Source of the DNA: Mycoplasmatota bacterium
GTDB lineage: Bacteria > Bacillota_I > Bacilli_A > RF39 > UBA660
Assembly: GCA_012840755.1 (NCBI GenBank)
Contig: DUWA01000085.1
Span: 1 to 21,097 of the forward strand
DNA length: 21,097 bases
Reading direction: 5' to 3'
The number at the start of each line of letters is the position of its first letter. Within the stretch, counting starts at the first letter, position 1. The notes under the pieces were generated by a model that ran no database searches, was not told the DNA's origin, and saw nothing but the letters and a program-made list of their open reading frames with translations. This document shows, one piece after another, positions 9,301 to 17,611 of the stretch. The position numbers and the translations under genes were made by a program.

Positions 9301-9984
9301 CATCCAATCTGGTTTATTTCCAGAAGTTGAAAATGCATTAAGCACATCTAGTCTTTTAATTAAGCGAATTCTTTTTTGACTAGCTGCATCCTTAATTTCC
9401 TCAATTTCAACTTTGATTTTATTAATTTCTTCTTCTATATTTACTTGACCTAGTAATTCTTTAATAGCTTCAGCACCCATGCCTACTCTAAAACTATTTC
9501 CATATTTTTCATAGTATGCACGGTATTCTTTATCACTAATAGTCTGTTTTTTTTCTAAAGGTGCAGTTCCTGGATCAAGTACTACATATGAAACAAAATA
9601 TAATACTTCTTCTAATTCACGTGGAGACATATCAAGAACAAGCCCCATACGTGATGGAATACCTTTGAAAAACCAAATGTGTGACACTGGTGTAGCCAGT
9701 TCTATATGCCCCATGCGTTCACGACGTACTTTAGCTCTAGTTACTTCTACACCACATCTATCACAGATAATATTTTTATAACGTAATCTTTTATATTTAC
9801 CACAAGAACATTCAAAGTCTTTTGATGGTCCAAATATTTTTTCACAGAATAAGCCATCACGCTCTGGTTTTAAAGTACGATAATTTATTGTTTCTGCTTT
9901 TTTTACTTCCCCATAAGACCATGAACGGATTTTTTCAGGTGAGGCAATTGCTATTCTTAACCCTTCAAAGTTATTAACATCCAT
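6349..9984 (-). CDS. rpoC: DNA-directed RNA polymerase subunit beta'
   Basis: The 1211-residue product is the clamp/catalytic half of RNA polymerase. The N-terminal zinc ribbon has C59, C61, C74 and C77. The magnesium-binding motif NADFDGD spans 449-455. The second zinc site is C822, C898, C905 and C908. The trigger-loop region follows (about 930-955). Length is typical of Firmicutes without large insertions. The trigger loop reads MRTFNTGG: Asn946 stands where bacteria almost always have His (E. coli H936), see findings. The ATG overlaps the rpoB TAA by one base (TAATG), with a GAGGA site inside the rpoB end, so translation is probably coupled. A terminator follows immediately. Confidence 0.98.
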   Translation of the reverse strand: MDVNNFEGLRIAIASPEKIRSWSYGEVKKAETINYRTLKPERDGLFCEKIFGPSKDFECSCGKYKRLRYKNIICDRCGVEVTRAKVRRERMGHIELATPVSHIWFFKGIPSRMGLVLDMSPRELEEVLYFVSYVVLDPGTAPLEKKQTISDKEYRAYYEKYGNSFRVGMGAEAIKELLGQVNIEEEINKIKVEIEEIKDAASQKRIRLIKRLDVLNAFSTSGNKPDWMILDALPVIPPELRPMIQLDGGRFATSDLNDLYRRVINRNNRLKKLMDLGAPSIIIQNEKRMLQEAVDALFDNGRRGRNITGAGNRPLKSLSSMLKGKQGRFRQNLLGKRVDYSGRSVIVVGPNLKMYECGIPKEMALELFKPHVINGLVSKEIASNIKAAKRMIENQDERVWDIVEEKIKEHPVLLNRAPTLHRLGIQAFEPKLIEGRSIRLHPLVCAAFNADFDGDQMAVHVPIGEEAKAEARILMLGANNILSPKDGKPIVTPSQDMVLGNYYLTIEKAGLTGEGRVFRNSNEALMAYERREITPHTRIAVPVKSFKYKIFPEEYMDKYLVTTPGKLIFNEIFPDTFQYINDGSNENIEKITPSKYFIDKGANIKEEIEKMPLVDAFNKGVLGKLIAQIYKRYQTTETSIMLDKLKDLGFKYSTLSGISIAISDIKESGIKPEVLSESQDMVDAINKQFRRGLITDNERYEKVIAVWTDAKKKIQKELETMIKEDSENPISIMMLSKARGDINSHTQLVGMRGLFSKPSGGYVEIPVVSSFSEGVTISEFFLSTHGARKGAVDTALKTADAGYLTRRLVDVAQDIIVKEDDCGTELGVTVEAFINEKDGTVVESLFDRIVGRYTNKKIIHPETKDVMYERNTYITEQIAEKIEAAGITKLPIRTVLTCKTSHGVCKKCYGRNLATGAIVETGEAVGIMAAQSIGEPGTQLTMRTFNTGGVAGDDITQGLPRVQELFEARNPKGKATIAEINGIVTKIEEDNGKFIVSITNDVETREHTTNYNAKVCVSLNQEVAAGAKLTHGAINPKELLVVTDPITVQQYILLEIQKVYRSQGVDISDKHVEIMAKRMISKIKIINSGDSLHLPGTMVNINEFTDINKDLILEGKRPATGRPVLLGITKASLETDSFLSAASFQETTRILTDAAIHGKVDYLNGLKENVIIGKLIPAGTGAKKYKKVDYTLENDIFNKEPLEFLEQELMD

Positions 9985-12900
9985 TATTCCTCGTCCCCTT
10001 CCTCATAATCTTCTTCTAATTCGACATCATTAGGTTCTAGATTATCAAATTCTTCATCTAATTCTTCATTAACTTCTTCAAGTTCATTTTCATTTGATTC
10101 AGTATTGTCATCTGAAACTAATGTATCAACATCCTCAATCTCATCATTAGATAAGAAACTATCTTTCTCTGATTCTTCTAAATCTTTTAGTTCTAAGTAT
10201 TTACCTTCCTCATTTAAAACAGTTATATCAAGTCCAAGTGCTTGGAACTCTTTTATCAACACTCTAAATGATTCCGGAATACCTGATTTAGGAATTTCTT
10301 GACCTTTTACTAATGCTTCATATACTTTAACACGGCCAACTACGTCATCCGATTTAATTGTCATCATTTCTTGTAAAACATTAGCTGCTCCATATGCATA
10401 TAATGCCCAAACTTCCATTTCTCCAAATCTTTGGCCACCAAATTGAGCTTTTCCTCCAAGAGGTTGTTGTGTTACCAGTGAGTAAGGTCCTGTTGAACGA
10501 GCATGTAATTTATCATCAACCATGTGATGTAATTTAATCATATACATAACTCCAACACTTACTCTATTATCAAAAGGCTCACCTGTACGACCATCATAAA
10601 GTACTGCCTTACCATCTTCATCAAGATTTGCTTCTCTTAATGCATCAATTATTTCAGAACGATCTGCACCATCAAACACTGGTGTAGCAACATGAATGTT
10701 AAGTTTTTTTGCTGCCATCCCTAAATGCATCTCAAGAATTTGTCCAATGTTCATACGCGATGGAACTCCTAGTGGATTAAGTAATATATCAACAGGTGTA
10801 CCATCTTCTAAATATGGCATATCCTCTTTTGGTAACACTAAGGAAATAACCCCTTTATTACCATGTCGTCCTGCCATTTTATCCCCAACAGATATTTTTC
10901 TTTTTTGTGCGATATAAACTCGAACTATCTTAGAAACTCCTGCAGGAAGTTCATCAGTATCTTCTTTTGTGAAAATCTTAACATCATGAACAATTCCTCC
11001 ACCACCATGTGGAACACGAAGTGATGTATCTCTTACTTCACGTGTTTTCTCACCAAATATTGCATGTAATAATTTTTCTTCACTTGTAAGTTCAGCCATT
11101 CCTTTAGGTGTTACTTTACCTACTAAAATGTCATCGTCTTTAACTTCAGTTCCAATACGAATTATACCATTATCGTCAAGGTTTTTACGATTTTCCTCAC
11201 TTACATTTGGAATATCTCTTGTAAATTCTTCTGGTCCTAGTTTTGTGTCACGACATTCAATTTGATAGTCTTCAATGTGAATAGATGTATACACATCGTC
11301 ACTTACTAATCTTTCATTTAAAATAATAGCATCTTCATAGTTATAACCATTATAGTTCATAAATGCAACAGTAACGTTTTTACCTAAAGCCATCTCTCCC
11401 ATGTCAGTACTTGGCCCATCTGCAATAACCATATCTTTAGTTACCTTATCGCCTTTTCTAACAATTGGAATTTGATGATAACAAGTACCAGCGTTACTTC
11501 TTTCAAATCCATTTAAATAATATGTGTCATAACCTCCCATTGTTTTAACGATAATTTTTTTAGAATCAACATAATCAACAACTCCATCAGCCTTAGCAAT
11601 CACAACAGCACCTGAGTCTCTTGCTGCTATAGCTTCAACACCAGTTCCAACAAGCGGCGCTTCTGTTTTAATAAGTGGAATTGCTTGTCTTTGCATGTTG
11701 GCACCCATTAGGGCTCTTTTACCATCATCATGTTCAAGGAATGGAATACCTTGTGTTGTAATTGAAACAACTTGTTGAGGAGATACATCAATAAAATCTA
11801 TTTGATCAACATCAATAATAATATTTTCTCCACGATATCTTACCGGAACTCTTGTTTCAATTATTTCACCGTTTTCATTAGTTTTAACTGTTGCTTGTGA
11901 AATATAATACTCAAGTTCTTCATCAGCAGTCATATATACTATTTCATCAGTAAGTCGTTTGTTTATTACTCTTCTATATGGTGTCATTATGAAACCATAT
12001 TCATTAACACGTGCATAACTTGCAAGTGATGTGATTAATCCAATATTTGGTCCTTCTGGAGACTCAATTGGGCAAAGACGTCCATAATGAGATGGATTTA
12101 CATCACGAACCTCCATACCTGCTCTATCACGACTTAAACCACCTGGCCCTAAACTTGATAAACGACGTTTATTTGTAAGCTCAGCAACAGGATTTGTTTG
12201 ATCCATAAATTGTGAAAGCTGACTGCTACCAAAGAATTCCTTCATTGAAGCAGTTAACGGTCTAATATTAATTAAAGATTTTGGAGTAACATCAGTGATT
12301 TCTTGAGTACTCATTCTATCTCTAATTACTCTTTCAATACGAGAAATACCAATTCTAAATTGATTTTGTAAAAGTTCTCCTACTTGACGAACACGTCTAT
12401 TTGATAAATGATCAATTTCATCAATATTACCTATACCATCGTGTAGATTTAAATAATATGAAACAGAAGCATAAATATCAGATATAGTAAGTCTTTTTGC
12501 ATCTATTGATTGATCATTACCGATAACATTTATAATTTTATCAGGATGAGTTTTTGAATATACTTTCACAATTTGTACTTTGTTATAAGAATCTAATTCT
12601 TCGTTTACTAATACTTCTTTAATTCCATAACCAGCTTCAAAAACTGGTTTTAATTCTTCAAGTATTTCTTTAGTTATGACTGTTCCTGATTTATATGTTA
12701 GCTTATCAGACACTTTAATATCTTCAGCTAATATACAATCTAATAATCTGTCAGTAATGTTTAATTTTTTATTAAATTTATAACGTCCAACTTTAGCTAA
12801 ATCATAACGAAAAGCATCAAAAAATCTGGAAATCAATTGATTTTTTGCACTATCTAAAGTTGATGGTTCACCTGGTCTTAATTTTGAATGAATATCTATC

Positions 12901-13601
12901 AATGCTTCATCTGTATTTTTATTTGCATCTTTTTCAATTGTTCTTAAGATATAATCATCCTCACCGAATAAATCGATGATGTCTGCATCATTAGAAAGAC
13001 CTATTGCTCTTAATAATGTTGTAAGTGGAACCTTTCTGGTACGATCGATTCTAACATAAACAATATCTCTAGCATCGGTTTCATATTCTAACCATGTCCC
13101 CCTAGTAGGAATAATTTGAGAAGTTATATTTAATTTCCCATTTTTTTTATCTATTTCACGTCCGAAATAAACACTTGGTGATCTAACTAATTGTGAAACA
13201 ATTACACGTTCTGCACCATTAATAATAAAAGTTCCACCATCAGTCATTACAGGCATATCTCCAAGATAAATATCTTGTTCTTTTACTTCACCTGTTTCTT
13301 GATTAAAAAGACGAGCTGCAACCTTTAATGGTGTTGCATAAGTAGCATACCTTTCTTTACAGCCTTTAATAGAATATCTAGGTTCTTCAAAAACATATTC
13401 TCCAAATTCCAGCATTAAATTTCCAGTGAAACTTTCAACTGGAAAAATGTCTTCAAAAACTTCTTTTATTCCTTCTGTAATAAACCACTCATATGATTTT
13501 TTTTGAATTTCAAGTAAATTCCCTAATTCAATTGCATTCTTTGTTTTAGCATAGCTACGTCTTTCTCGGTGATCTCCCATTTTTATTATTGTATAAGCCA
13601 C
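9984..13601 (-). CDS. rpoB: DNA-directed RNA polymerase subunit beta
   Basis: The 1205-residue product is the second large catalytic subunit. I accept the GTG start at 13601, since AGGGGTGG (13606-13613) precedes it and the N-terminus then aligns with the Bacillus form ([10 protein letters not shown], then [10 protein letters not shown]). The rifampicin region [13 protein letters not shown] and [11 protein letters not shown] is intact, except that the residue equivalent to E. coli His526 is Asn477 (see findings). Conserved catalytic segments such as GRHGNKGV are present. The last 55 or so residues are a very acidic tail with no Lys or Arg. It has its own promoter at the 3' end of the preceding methyltransferase gene and overlaps rpoC by one base. 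Confidence 0.98.
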   Translation of the reverse strand: MAYTIIKMGDHRERRSYAKTKNAIELGNLLEIQKKSYEWFITEGIKEVFEDIFPVESFTGNLMLEFGEYVFEEPRYSIKGCKERYATYATPLKVAARLFNQETGEVKEQDIYLGDMPVMTDGGTFIINGAERVIVSQLVRSPSVYFGREIDKKNGKLNITSQIIPTRGTWLEYETDARDIVYVRIDRTRKVPLTTLLRAIGLSNDADIIDLFGEDDYILRTIEKDANKNTDEALIDIHSKLRPGEPSTLDSAKNQLISRFFDAFRYDLAKVGRYKFNKKLNITDRLLDCILAEDIKVSDKLTYKSGTVITKEILEELKPVFEAGYGIKEVLVNEELDSYNKVQIVKVYSKTHPDKIINVIGNDQSIDAKRLTISDIYASVSYYLNLHDGIGNIDEIDHLSNRRVRQVGELLQNQFRIGISRIERVIRDRMSTQEITDVTPKSLINIRPLTASMKEFFGSSQLSQFMDQTNPVAELTNKRRLSSLGPGGLSRDRAGMEVRDVNPSHYGRLCPIESPEGPNIGLITSLASYARVNEYGFIMTPYRRVINKRLTDEIVYMTADEELEYYISQATVKTNENGEIIETRVPVRYRGENIIIDVDQIDFIDVSPQQVVSITTQGIPFLEHDDGKRALMGANMQRQAIPLIKTEAPLVGTGVEAIAARDSGAVVIAKADGVVDYVDSKKIIVKTMGGYDTYYLNGFERSNAGTCYHQIPIVRKGDKVTKDMVIADGPSTDMGEMALGKNVTVAFMNYNGYNYEDAIILNERLVSDDVYTSIHIEDYQIECRDTKLGPEEFTRDIPNVSEENRKNLDDNGIIRIGTEVKDDDILVGKVTPKGMAELTSEEKLLHAIFGEKTREVRDTSLRVPHGGGGIVHDVKIFTKEDTDELPAGVSKIVRVYIAQKRKISVGDKMAGRHGNKGVISLVLPKEDMPYLEDGTPVDILLNPLGVPSRMNIGQILEMHLGMAAKKLNIHVATPVFDGADRSEIIDALREANLDEDGKAVLYDGRTGEPFDNRVSVGVMYMIKLHHMVDDKLHARSTGPYSLVTQQPLGGKAQFGGQRFGEMEVWALYAYGAANVLQEMMTIKSDDVVGRVKVYEALVKGQEIPKSGIPESFRVLIKEFQALGLDITVLNEEGKYLELKDLEESEKDSFLSNDEIEDVDTLVSDDNTESNENELEEVNEELDEEFDNLEPNDVELEEDYEEGDEE

Positions 13602-13613
13602 ATTTCCACCCCT

Positions 13614-13660
13614 ATAAACTAGTTTATTTTAAATGTATACATGCGCAAAAAAATGTATAC
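13614..13660 (-). promoter_or_regulatory. Structured leader of rpoBC with repeated GTATACATTT motif
   Basis: The sequence AAATGTATAC occurs at 13631-13640 and 13651-13660, exactly 20 bp apart on the plus strand. On the RNA (minus) strand GTATACAT...ATGTATAC also forms a perfect 8-bp stem with a 10-nt loop containing TTTTTTGCGC. A perfect 14-bp palindrome (13614-13627) follows, just before the rpoB ribosome binding site. Both lie downstream of the predicted transcription start, so they may be an RNA structure or a downstream operator. The role is not known. Confidence 0.5.
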
Positions 13661-13672
13661 CGCCAATATATA

Positions 13673-13701
13673 ATTTTAACAAAGACTAATCAAATTGTCA
13701 A
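13673..13701 (-). promoter_or_regulatory. Sigma-A promoter of rpoBC
   Basis: The minus strand has TTGACA (13696-13701), a 17-nt spacer and TAAAAT (13673-13678). The -35 overlaps the TGA stop of the upstream methyltransferase gene. It places the start of transcription near 13666, about 65 nt before rpoB. Confidence 0.8.
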
Positions 13702-14282
13702 TTGTTTACAGCTACTATTATATAAAAACCCTTGTTTTTATTAACAACTTCTACAGTATATTCTTTTTCCAAATCTTTTATTAAAGATTTAGCTCCTTGG
13801 TCTTTATTAATTACTAACCATATTTCTCCATTATCTTTAAGATGATTTTTAGCACCAAATAGTATTTGATATAACTTTTCTTTACCAACTCTTATAGGCG
13901 GATTAGTTACTATAAAATCATATTTTTTATTTACTTTGTCATATACATCACTCTCAAAAATATTAACTAAAGCATTGTTTAGTTTAGCATTTTTTAAAGC
14001 AAGATTAAGACTCCTTTTGTTTATATCTATCATATCGATATTAGCACTAGTGTTTTTAGATAAAATTATACCAATTGGACCATATCCACATCCAAAATCT
14101 AAAACATCACCATTTATTTTTTCAAACGGTATCGATTCTAAAAGTGTTCTTGTTCCAAAATCCAAGCCTTTTTTAGAAAAAACTCCATTATCTGTCAAAA
14201 ATGTATAGTTTTCATCTTTAAACTTAATTATGATTTCCTTTTCTTCACTTTTTATATTTGGTTCATTAGTAAAGTAATGCAT
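13698..14282 (-). CDS. Class I SAM-dependent methyltransferase (YbxB/RsmC-like)
   Basis: The 194-residue protein has a Rossmann-fold methyltransferase core. The SAM-binding motif DFGCGYGPIG is at residues 62-71, an acidic residue ends strand 2 (IDMIDINKR), and the motif IV NPPIRVG starts at residue 127, the NPP[YF]-like signature of RNA/DNA base N-methyltransferases of the RsmC/RlmG group. In Bacillus the homologue YbxB occupies the same place between rplL and rpoB. The likely substrate is a guanine of ribosomal RNA, but this is inferred from family and location. An AAGGTGG site precedes the ATG. It is the only gene in the window ending in TGA, and the rpoBC promoter overlaps its end. Confidence 0.88.
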   Translation of the reverse strand: MHYFTNEPNIKSEEKEIIIKFKDENYTFLTDNGVFSKKGLDFGTRTLLESIPFEKINGDVLDFGCGYGPIGIILSKNTSANIDMIDINKRSLNLALKNAKLNNALVNIFESDVYDKVNKKYDFIVTNPPIRVGKEKLYQILFGAKNHLKDNGEIWLVINKDQGAKSLIKDLEKEYTVEVVNKNKGFYIIVAVNN

Positions 14283-14306
14283 AATACCACCTTTTTATAC
14301 GGTTAA

Positions 14307-14333
14307 AGCCCATACTATATTTTAGTACAGGCT
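14307..14333 (-). terminator. Intercistronic hairpin between rplL and the methyltransferase gene
   Basis: On the minus strand AGCCTGTACTA (14333-14323) pairs with TAGTATGGGCT (14317-14307): 11 bp with two G-U pairs and a 5-nt loop. Only a short UUU follows. It is probably a partial terminator or RNA-stability element that keeps rplJL expression above the downstream gene. Confidence 0.5.
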
Positions 14334-14351
14334 CACCATAAAATAATTTAA

Positions 14352-14717
14352 TTATTTTAATTCGATAGTAGCTCCAGCTTCTTCGAATTTAGCTTTTAAT
14401 TCATTAGCTTCTTCAGCAGAAACGTTTTCTTTAACAACTCCACCATTATCAGCAAGATCTTTAGCTTCTTTTAATCCTAATCCTGTTATATCACGGATTA
14501 ATTTGATAACAGCAATTTTATTAGCTCCAGCACTTGCTAAAACAACATTAACAGTACTTGGTCCTTCTTCAACAGCAGCTGTTGGTGCTGCTGCAACTGC
14601 TACTGCAGATGGATCTACACCAAACTCCTCTTTCATTGCATCTACTAATTCTTTAACTTCAAGAATAGTCATTTCTTTTAATCCACTAATAAATTCTTCT
14701 TTTGTAAATTTAGCCAT
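14352..14717 (-). CDS. rplL: 50S ribosomal protein L7/L12
   Basis: The 121-residue product is the multicopy stalk protein that recruits translational GTPases. The N-terminal dimerisation domain (about 1-33) is followed by an Ala-rich hinge ([14 protein letters not shown]) and the C-terminal domain with [24 protein letters not shown] and the closing GATIELK. Length is normal. AGGAGG precedes the ATG. It follows rplJ by 35 nt in the same transcript, as is universal. Confidence 0.98.
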   Translation of the reverse strand: MAKFTKEEFISGLKEMTILEVKELVDAMKEEFGVDPSAVAVAAAPTAAVEEGPSTVNVVLASAGANKIAVIKLIRDITGLGLKEAKDLADNGGVVKENVSAEEANELKAKFEEAGATIELK

Positions 14718-14752
14718 TTTATATTCCTCCTCTTTCTTAATATTATTTAAAA

Positions 14753-15244
14753 TTATTTTTCTAAGTCTTGACTATACAAATCTAAACAGATTGATAAGTC
14801 TCTTACAATTCCCATTAATCCACCAGCTAACATAGTAAGTAGCCCTTCTCTTGAAGGTATTGTAGCTAGTTCTTTTAATTTATTTATATCAACTACTTCT
14901 CCATCAACTATACCAGCATACATTTCTAAAGCTGGGTGTTTTTTAGAAAATTCACTTAATACTTTGATTGGAGCGATTGCATCAACACCAAAAGCAATAG
15001 CTTTTGCTCCTGTTAATTCATCACCAATATTGATATTTAATGTATCAAATGCTCTTTGAGTTAGAGTGTTTTTATAAACTTTAAAATCTGACCCACTATT
15101 TCTTAATTCTCTTCTAAGTTCGTTTGTTTCTGACACTGTAAGTCCTTTATAATCAAACACAACAACTGACGTAGCATCTTGAACTTTACTAGAAATTTCA
15201 TTAACAATTTCTTGTTTTTTCTCGATTATTCTTTGATTTGCCAT
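14753..15244 (-). CDS. rplJ: 50S ribosomal protein L10
   Basis: The 163-residue product anchors L7/L12 dimers to the ribosome and autoregulates its mRNA. I start it at the ATG giving [10 protein letters not shown], which has GGAGGAGGTG (about 15247-15257) upstream. A longer open frame up to 15400 runs through the L10 leader RNA and is not coding. The pattern [21 protein letters not shown], then [10 protein letters not shown], is typical of L10, and the C-terminal helix that binds L7/L12 is present. rplL follows. Confidence 0.97.
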   Translation of the reverse strand: MANQRIIEKKQEIVNEISSKVQDATSVVVFDYKGLTVSETNELRRELRNSGSDFKVYKNTLTQRAFDTLNINIGDELTGAKAIAFGVDAIAPIKVLSEFSKKHPALEMYAGIVDGEVVDINKLKELATIPSREGLLTMLAGGLMGIVRDLSICLDLYSQDLEK

Positions 15245-15277
15245 ATCACACCTCCTCCAATTTAGTGTAATACCGTT

Positions 15278-15309
15278 AAAAAAAACCCTACTATTATATA
15301 CAGTAAGGG
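15278..15309 (-). terminator. Attenuator in the L10 leader
   Basis: On the minus strand CCCTTACT (15309-15302) pairs with AGTAGGG (15292-15286), with one bulged T, around a loop of about nine nt, then eight U (15285-15278). It lies 34 nt before rplJ, so readthrough versus termination can set rplJL expression. Confidence 0.85.
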
Positions 15310-15385
15310 CCGAAAGACTTAAATTATTTTTAAGTTCCTCGGTAGGAAAAATTAAGCTTACGCTCCTACTGTCTACGGTACTATA
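15278..15385 (-). ncRNA. Ribosomal protein L10 leader RNA
   Basis: The untranslated region upstream of rplJ carries the recognisable L10-leader sequence: ACCGTAGACAGTAGG (15379-15365), a GCGTAAGC hairpin loop region, and CCTACCGAGG (15346-15337) pairing back. A second stem with ACTTAAA/TTTAAGT arms and the attenuator follow. In Firmicutes this element binds the L10-L12 complex and represses rplJL when the protein is in excess. The assignment rests on recognised conserved sequence and position. Confidence 0.85.
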
Positions 15386-15411
15386 ATATACTATTTTCAA
15401 AAAACAAATTA

Positions 15412-15440
15412 ATTATAACATATTATAAATTATTTGTCAA
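15412..15440 (-). promoter_or_regulatory. Consensus sigma-A promoter of rplJL
   Basis: The minus strand has TTGACA (15435-15440), a 17-nt spacer and TATAAT (15412-15417), a perfect consensus. The -35 overlaps the last codons of rplA. Transcription from near 15404 would include the complete L10 leader. Confidence 0.88.
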
Positions 15441-16125
15441 AGCTATTTGCATCAATTTTAATACCAGGTCCCATTGTTGATGAAACTGAAATATTTTTGA
15501 TATATTCACCTTTTACAACAGATGGTTTTGATTTAATAATTAACGATACAAAGGCATTTAAATTTTCAATTAGTTGTTCGTCTGTAAATGATGTTTTACC
15601 AATAATAACTTGTACGTTACCATATGAATCAGTACGATATTCTACACGTCCTTTTTTTACATCATTAACAGCTTTTGCTACATCTGTAGTAACTGAACCT
15701 GTTTTAGGGTTTGGCATTAATCCTTTAGGACCTAAAATCTTACCAATTTTACCAAGAGCAGGCATCATATCTGGAGTAGCAATCATTACATCGAATTCGA
15801 ACCAATTTTCTTTTTCGATTTTTTCTAACATATCTAAATCTCCAACATAATCTGCTCCAGCCGCCTCAGCAGCTTTAGCATTTTCCCCTTTAGCAATAAC
15901 TAATACTCTTTTTACTTTTCCTGTTCCATTAGGAAGTACAATAGCACCTCTTAATTGTTGATCAGCTTTTTTAGTATCAAGATTAAGTCTAATTGCTAGT
16001 TCAACTGAAGCATCAAATTTAGTAATTGATGTTTGTTTAACTAATTTAATTGCTTCTTCTTTAGAATATAAATTTGTTTTGTCAACTAATTTAGAAACTT
16101 CTAAATATTTTTTACCTTTTTTCAT
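15430..16125 (-). CDS. rplA: 50S ribosomal protein L1
   Basis: The 231-residue product binds helices 76-78 of 23S rRNA, forms the mobile L1 stalk that handles E-site tRNA, and represses its own mRNA in bacteria where this has been studied. The sequence is typical: [55 protein letters not shown] and the [11 protein letters not shown] end. Length matches the family. AAGGAGG lies at about 16133-16139. It is preceded by a hairpin resembling its own 23S binding site and is co-transcribed with rplK. Confidence 0.98.
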   Translation of the reverse strand: MKKGKKYLEVSKLVDKTNLYSKEEAIKLVKQTSITKFDASVELAIRLNLDTKKADQQLRGAIVLPNGTGKVKRVLVIAKGENAKAAEAAGADYVGDLDMLEKIEKENWFEFDVMIATPDMMPALGKIGKILGPKGLMPNPKTGSVTTDVAKAVNDVKKGRVEYRTDSYGNVQVIIGKTSFTDEQLIENLNAFVSLIIKSKPSVVKGEYIKNISVSSTMGPGIKIDANSFDK

Positions 16126-16138
16126 TTTTTAACCTCCT

Positions 16139-16184
16139 TATGTGGTATATGCGGATAATTCCTCCCACATAGGTTCCCCTATGT
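16139..16184 (-). promoter_or_regulatory. Candidate L1-binding hairpin before rplA (23S rRNA mimic)
   Basis: The RNA forms UAUGUGG/CCACAUA (16171-16165 with 16145-16139), an asymmetric internal loop with GA on one side and GCAUAUA on the other, then GGA/UCC capped by AUUA. This copies the 23S L1 site, where GGUGG, GA and GGC face GCC, G...AUA and CCACC. The 3' arm ends next to the rplA Shine-Dalgarno sequence, so L1 binding could block initiation. An alternative hairpin ACATAGG-GGAA-CCTATGT (16184-16167) shares the 5' arm and would be mutually exclusive. Confidence 0.65.
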
Positions 16185-16211
16185 ATGAATAGTTTTCTTT
16201 ATTTTTCTTTA

Positions 16212-16637
16212 TTATTCTTCTACTTTAACACCCATATTTAATGCAGTACCTTCAACTATGTTCATAGCATCTTCTACAGTATATGCATTTAAATCTGGTA
16301 ATTTTGTCTCAGCAATTTCACGTAATTCTGATTTTTTAATTGTAGCCACTATATCTTTTGAACCTTTTGTAGATCCTGATTTAATTTTTGCGTATTTTTT
16401 AATTAAAAAAGCAGTTGGTGGAGTTTTTAAAACAAAATCAAATGTTCTGTCTTCATAAACAGTTATTTCAACTGGAACAACATCCCCCATTTTATCTCTA
16501 GTAGCATCATTATATTTTGTACAGAATTCTTGTAAATTAATTCCAGCTGGTCCTAAAACTGTTCCTACTGGTGGAGCAGGTGTCGCTTTTCCTGCTGGAA
16601 TTTGCAACTTAATTTTTTTAGTGATTTTTTTTGCCAC
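16212..16637 (-). CDS. rplK: 50S ribosomal protein L11
   Basis: The 141-residue product binds the GTPase-associated centre of 23S rRNA. I start it at the GTG at 16637, which gives (M)AKKITKKIKLQIPAGKA, aligns with other L11 proteins and yields exactly the usual length. GGAGGTG (16644-16650) is well placed. A GTG three codons upstream overlaps that site and is unlikely. The Pro-rich N-terminal segment (PAPPVG) and the C-terminal rRNA-binding domain with GSTKGSKDI are present; PVGTVLGPAG replaces the commoner PALGQAG. First gene of the rplK-rplA unit. Confidence 0.97.
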   Translation of the reverse strand: MAKKITKKIKLQIPAGKATPAPPVGTVLGPAGINLQEFCTKYNDATRDKMGDVVPVEITVYEDRTFDFVLKTPPTAFLIKKYAKIKSGSTKGSKDIVATIKKSELREIAETKLPDLNAYTVEDAMNIVEGTALNMGVKVEE

Positions 16638-16666
16638 GAAAAACACCTCCTATATTTTTTTTCGCG

Positions 16667-16699
16667 AGTGGTTATAATGCATCTATCCGCGCTCCCACT
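16667..16699 (-). promoter_or_regulatory. Second candidate L1-binding hairpin, in the rplK leader
   Basis: The RNA folds AGUGG/CCACU (16699-16695 with 16671-16667), a GA bulge opposite the 7-nt AUUAUAA, and a short inner stem GCG/UGC. This is the same asymmetric architecture as the hairpin before rplA. It lies 16 nt upstream of the rplK ribosome binding site. L1 control at the rplK leader is the known arrangement in other bacteria; the assignment here is by structure only. Confidence 0.55.
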
Positions 16700-16737
16700 T
16701 TTTTAAATCTATATTAAATTTAAAATATAGCCAATTA

Positions 16738-16766
16738 ATAATAACACACTTTTTTTTGTTTGTAAA
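16738..16766 (-). promoter_or_regulatory. Sigma-A promoter of rplK-rplA
   Basis: The minus strand has TTTACA (16761-16766), a 17-nt spacer and TATTAT (16738-16743), immediately after the nusG TAG. A 7-bp inverted repeat CTATATT/AATATAG (16709-16730) lies in the leader before the L1-type hairpin. Confidence 0.7.
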
Positions 16767-17300
16767 CTATGCTTTTTCAATTTGTGATAATTCCAATTCA
16801 ACAACAGTTTCTTGACCAAACAAATCTAGTGTTACTTCCAATGTAGACTTTTCTATATCTATATGTTTTACTTTACCATACATAGTAGAAAATGGTCCAT
16901 CTACAACTTTAATCATATCACCTTCGTTTAAATCATTTCCAATTTCAAGTCTACTTAGTCCCATAGATCCTAAAATCTTATCAACTTCCATAGGTGATAA
17001 TGGAAAAGGTTTTGCTCCCTTACCAGAAGAACCAATAAACCCAGTAACTCCAGGTGTATTTCTTACTATAAACCAAGCTTCATCAGTCATTATCATTTCA
17101 ACTAATATATATCCTGGAAACATTTTTTTTATTTTTTCTTTCGTAACTCCATCTTTAACTTCTACTTCTTTTTGTTCGGGAACAACAACTCTTAAAATAT
17201 AATCTTGCATTCCCATTGAATTTGCACGCATTTCTAGCTTTTCTTTAACTTTATTTTCATGACCAGAATAAGTGTTAACTACATACCATTCTTTTTGCAT
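16767..17300 (-). CDS. nusG: Transcription elongation/termination factor NusG
   Basis: The 177-residue protein binds the RNA polymerase clamp and modulates pausing, termination and coupling to ribosomes. The NGN domain starts with EWYVVNTYSGHENKVKEKL and contains KKMFPGYILVEM (59-70) and the VRNTPGVTGF segment. The KOW domain covers about 125-152 (EGDMIKVVDGPF...YGKV). Length is normal. Its ATG overlaps the secE TAA by one base (TAATG), with only a weak GGTG upstream, indicating translational coupling. Confidence 0.98.
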   Translation of the reverse strand: MQKEWYVVNTYSGHENKVKEKLEMRANSMGMQDYILRVVVPEQKEVEVKDGVTKEKIKKMFPGYILVEMIMTDEAWFIVRNTPGVTGFIGSSGKGAKPFPLSPMEVDKILGSMGLSRLEIGNDLNEGDMIKVVDGPFSTMYGKVKHIDIEKSTLEVTLDLFGQETVVELELSQIEKA

Positions 17301-17479
17301 TAGTTCACCAACATTTTAATACCAGCTAGTATTATATCCGTCATTGTAAAGAAAGCTGCGAATATAAAAATAAAAGTTAATGTAGCAATAGAGTAAGTTA
17401 TCATTTCTTTTTTATTAGGCCATCTGACTTTTCCTAATTCTTTTTCGACACCGTTTAAAAAACCTATAATTTTTTTCAT
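17300..17479 (-). CDS. secE: Preprotein translocase subunit SecE
   Basis: This is a 59-residue frame that is easily missed because of its size. It begins MKKIIGFLNGVEKELGKVRW and continues with PNKKEM, the conserved cytoplasmic amphipathic helix and the KxVxWP-like motif of SecE. A single membrane helix of about 20 residues (ATLTFIFIFAAFF region) follows, and the protein ends KMLVN. Length fits the short Gram-positive type with one transmembrane helix. GAGGTG precedes the ATG. SecE is essential, clamping SecY in the inner membrane channel. Position directly before nusG is the universal arrangement. Confidence 0.95.
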   Translation of the reverse strand: MKKIIGFLNGVEKELGKVRWPNKKEMITYSIATLTFIFIFAAFFTMTDIILAGIKMLVN

Positions 17480-17497
17480 TAGTTCACCTCTTTAAAT

Positions 17498-17527
17498 AAG
17501 TGTTTTTATTTCAAATAAAAAACACTT
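17498..17527. terminator. Strong hairpin in the secE leader; terminator-like on the plus strand
   Basis: AAGTGTTTTTATT pairs with a matching arm ending AAAACACTT, giving about 13 bp with a tiny loop. On the minus strand it sits about 10 nt before the secE ribosome binding site and lacks a good U-tract. On the plus strand it is followed by TTTTTT and looks like a true terminator, although no plus-strand gene precedes it. It may shape secE translation or stop antisense transcription. Confidence 0.55.
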
Positions 17528-17543
17528 TTTTGTGCCTATATAA

Positions 17544-17572
17544 ATATTATCATAATAGTTTATATAAGTCAA
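17544..17572 (-). promoter_or_regulatory. Sigma-A promoter of secE-nusG
   Basis: The minus strand has TTGACT (17567-17572), a 17-nt spacer and TAATAT (17544-17549), placed between the sigma-factor gene and secE. Confidence 0.7.
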
Positions 17573-17588
17573 TTATTTTATTACTATT

Positions 17589-17611
17589 AAAATATATTCC
17601 AAATATACTTT
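17589..17611 (-). terminator. Weak hairpin after the sigma-factor gene
   Basis: On the minus strand AAAGTATATT and AATATATTTT pair over 10 bp (one G-U) around TGG, 5 nt after the TAA. It is all A-T and the U-tract is only the stem's own UUUU, so termination is uncertain. Confidence 0.35.

Noticed and set aside
14503..14835. 110-residue plus-strand frame opposite rplL/rplJ
   Set aside because: It is antisense to conserved ribosomal protein genes; its Ala/Thr-rich content mirrors the L7/L12 hinge.
15245..15400. N-terminal extension of L10 by 52 residues in the same open frame
   Set aside because: It runs through the L10 leader and attenuator; the extra residues do not match L10, and the ATG at 15244 has a perfect ribosome binding site.
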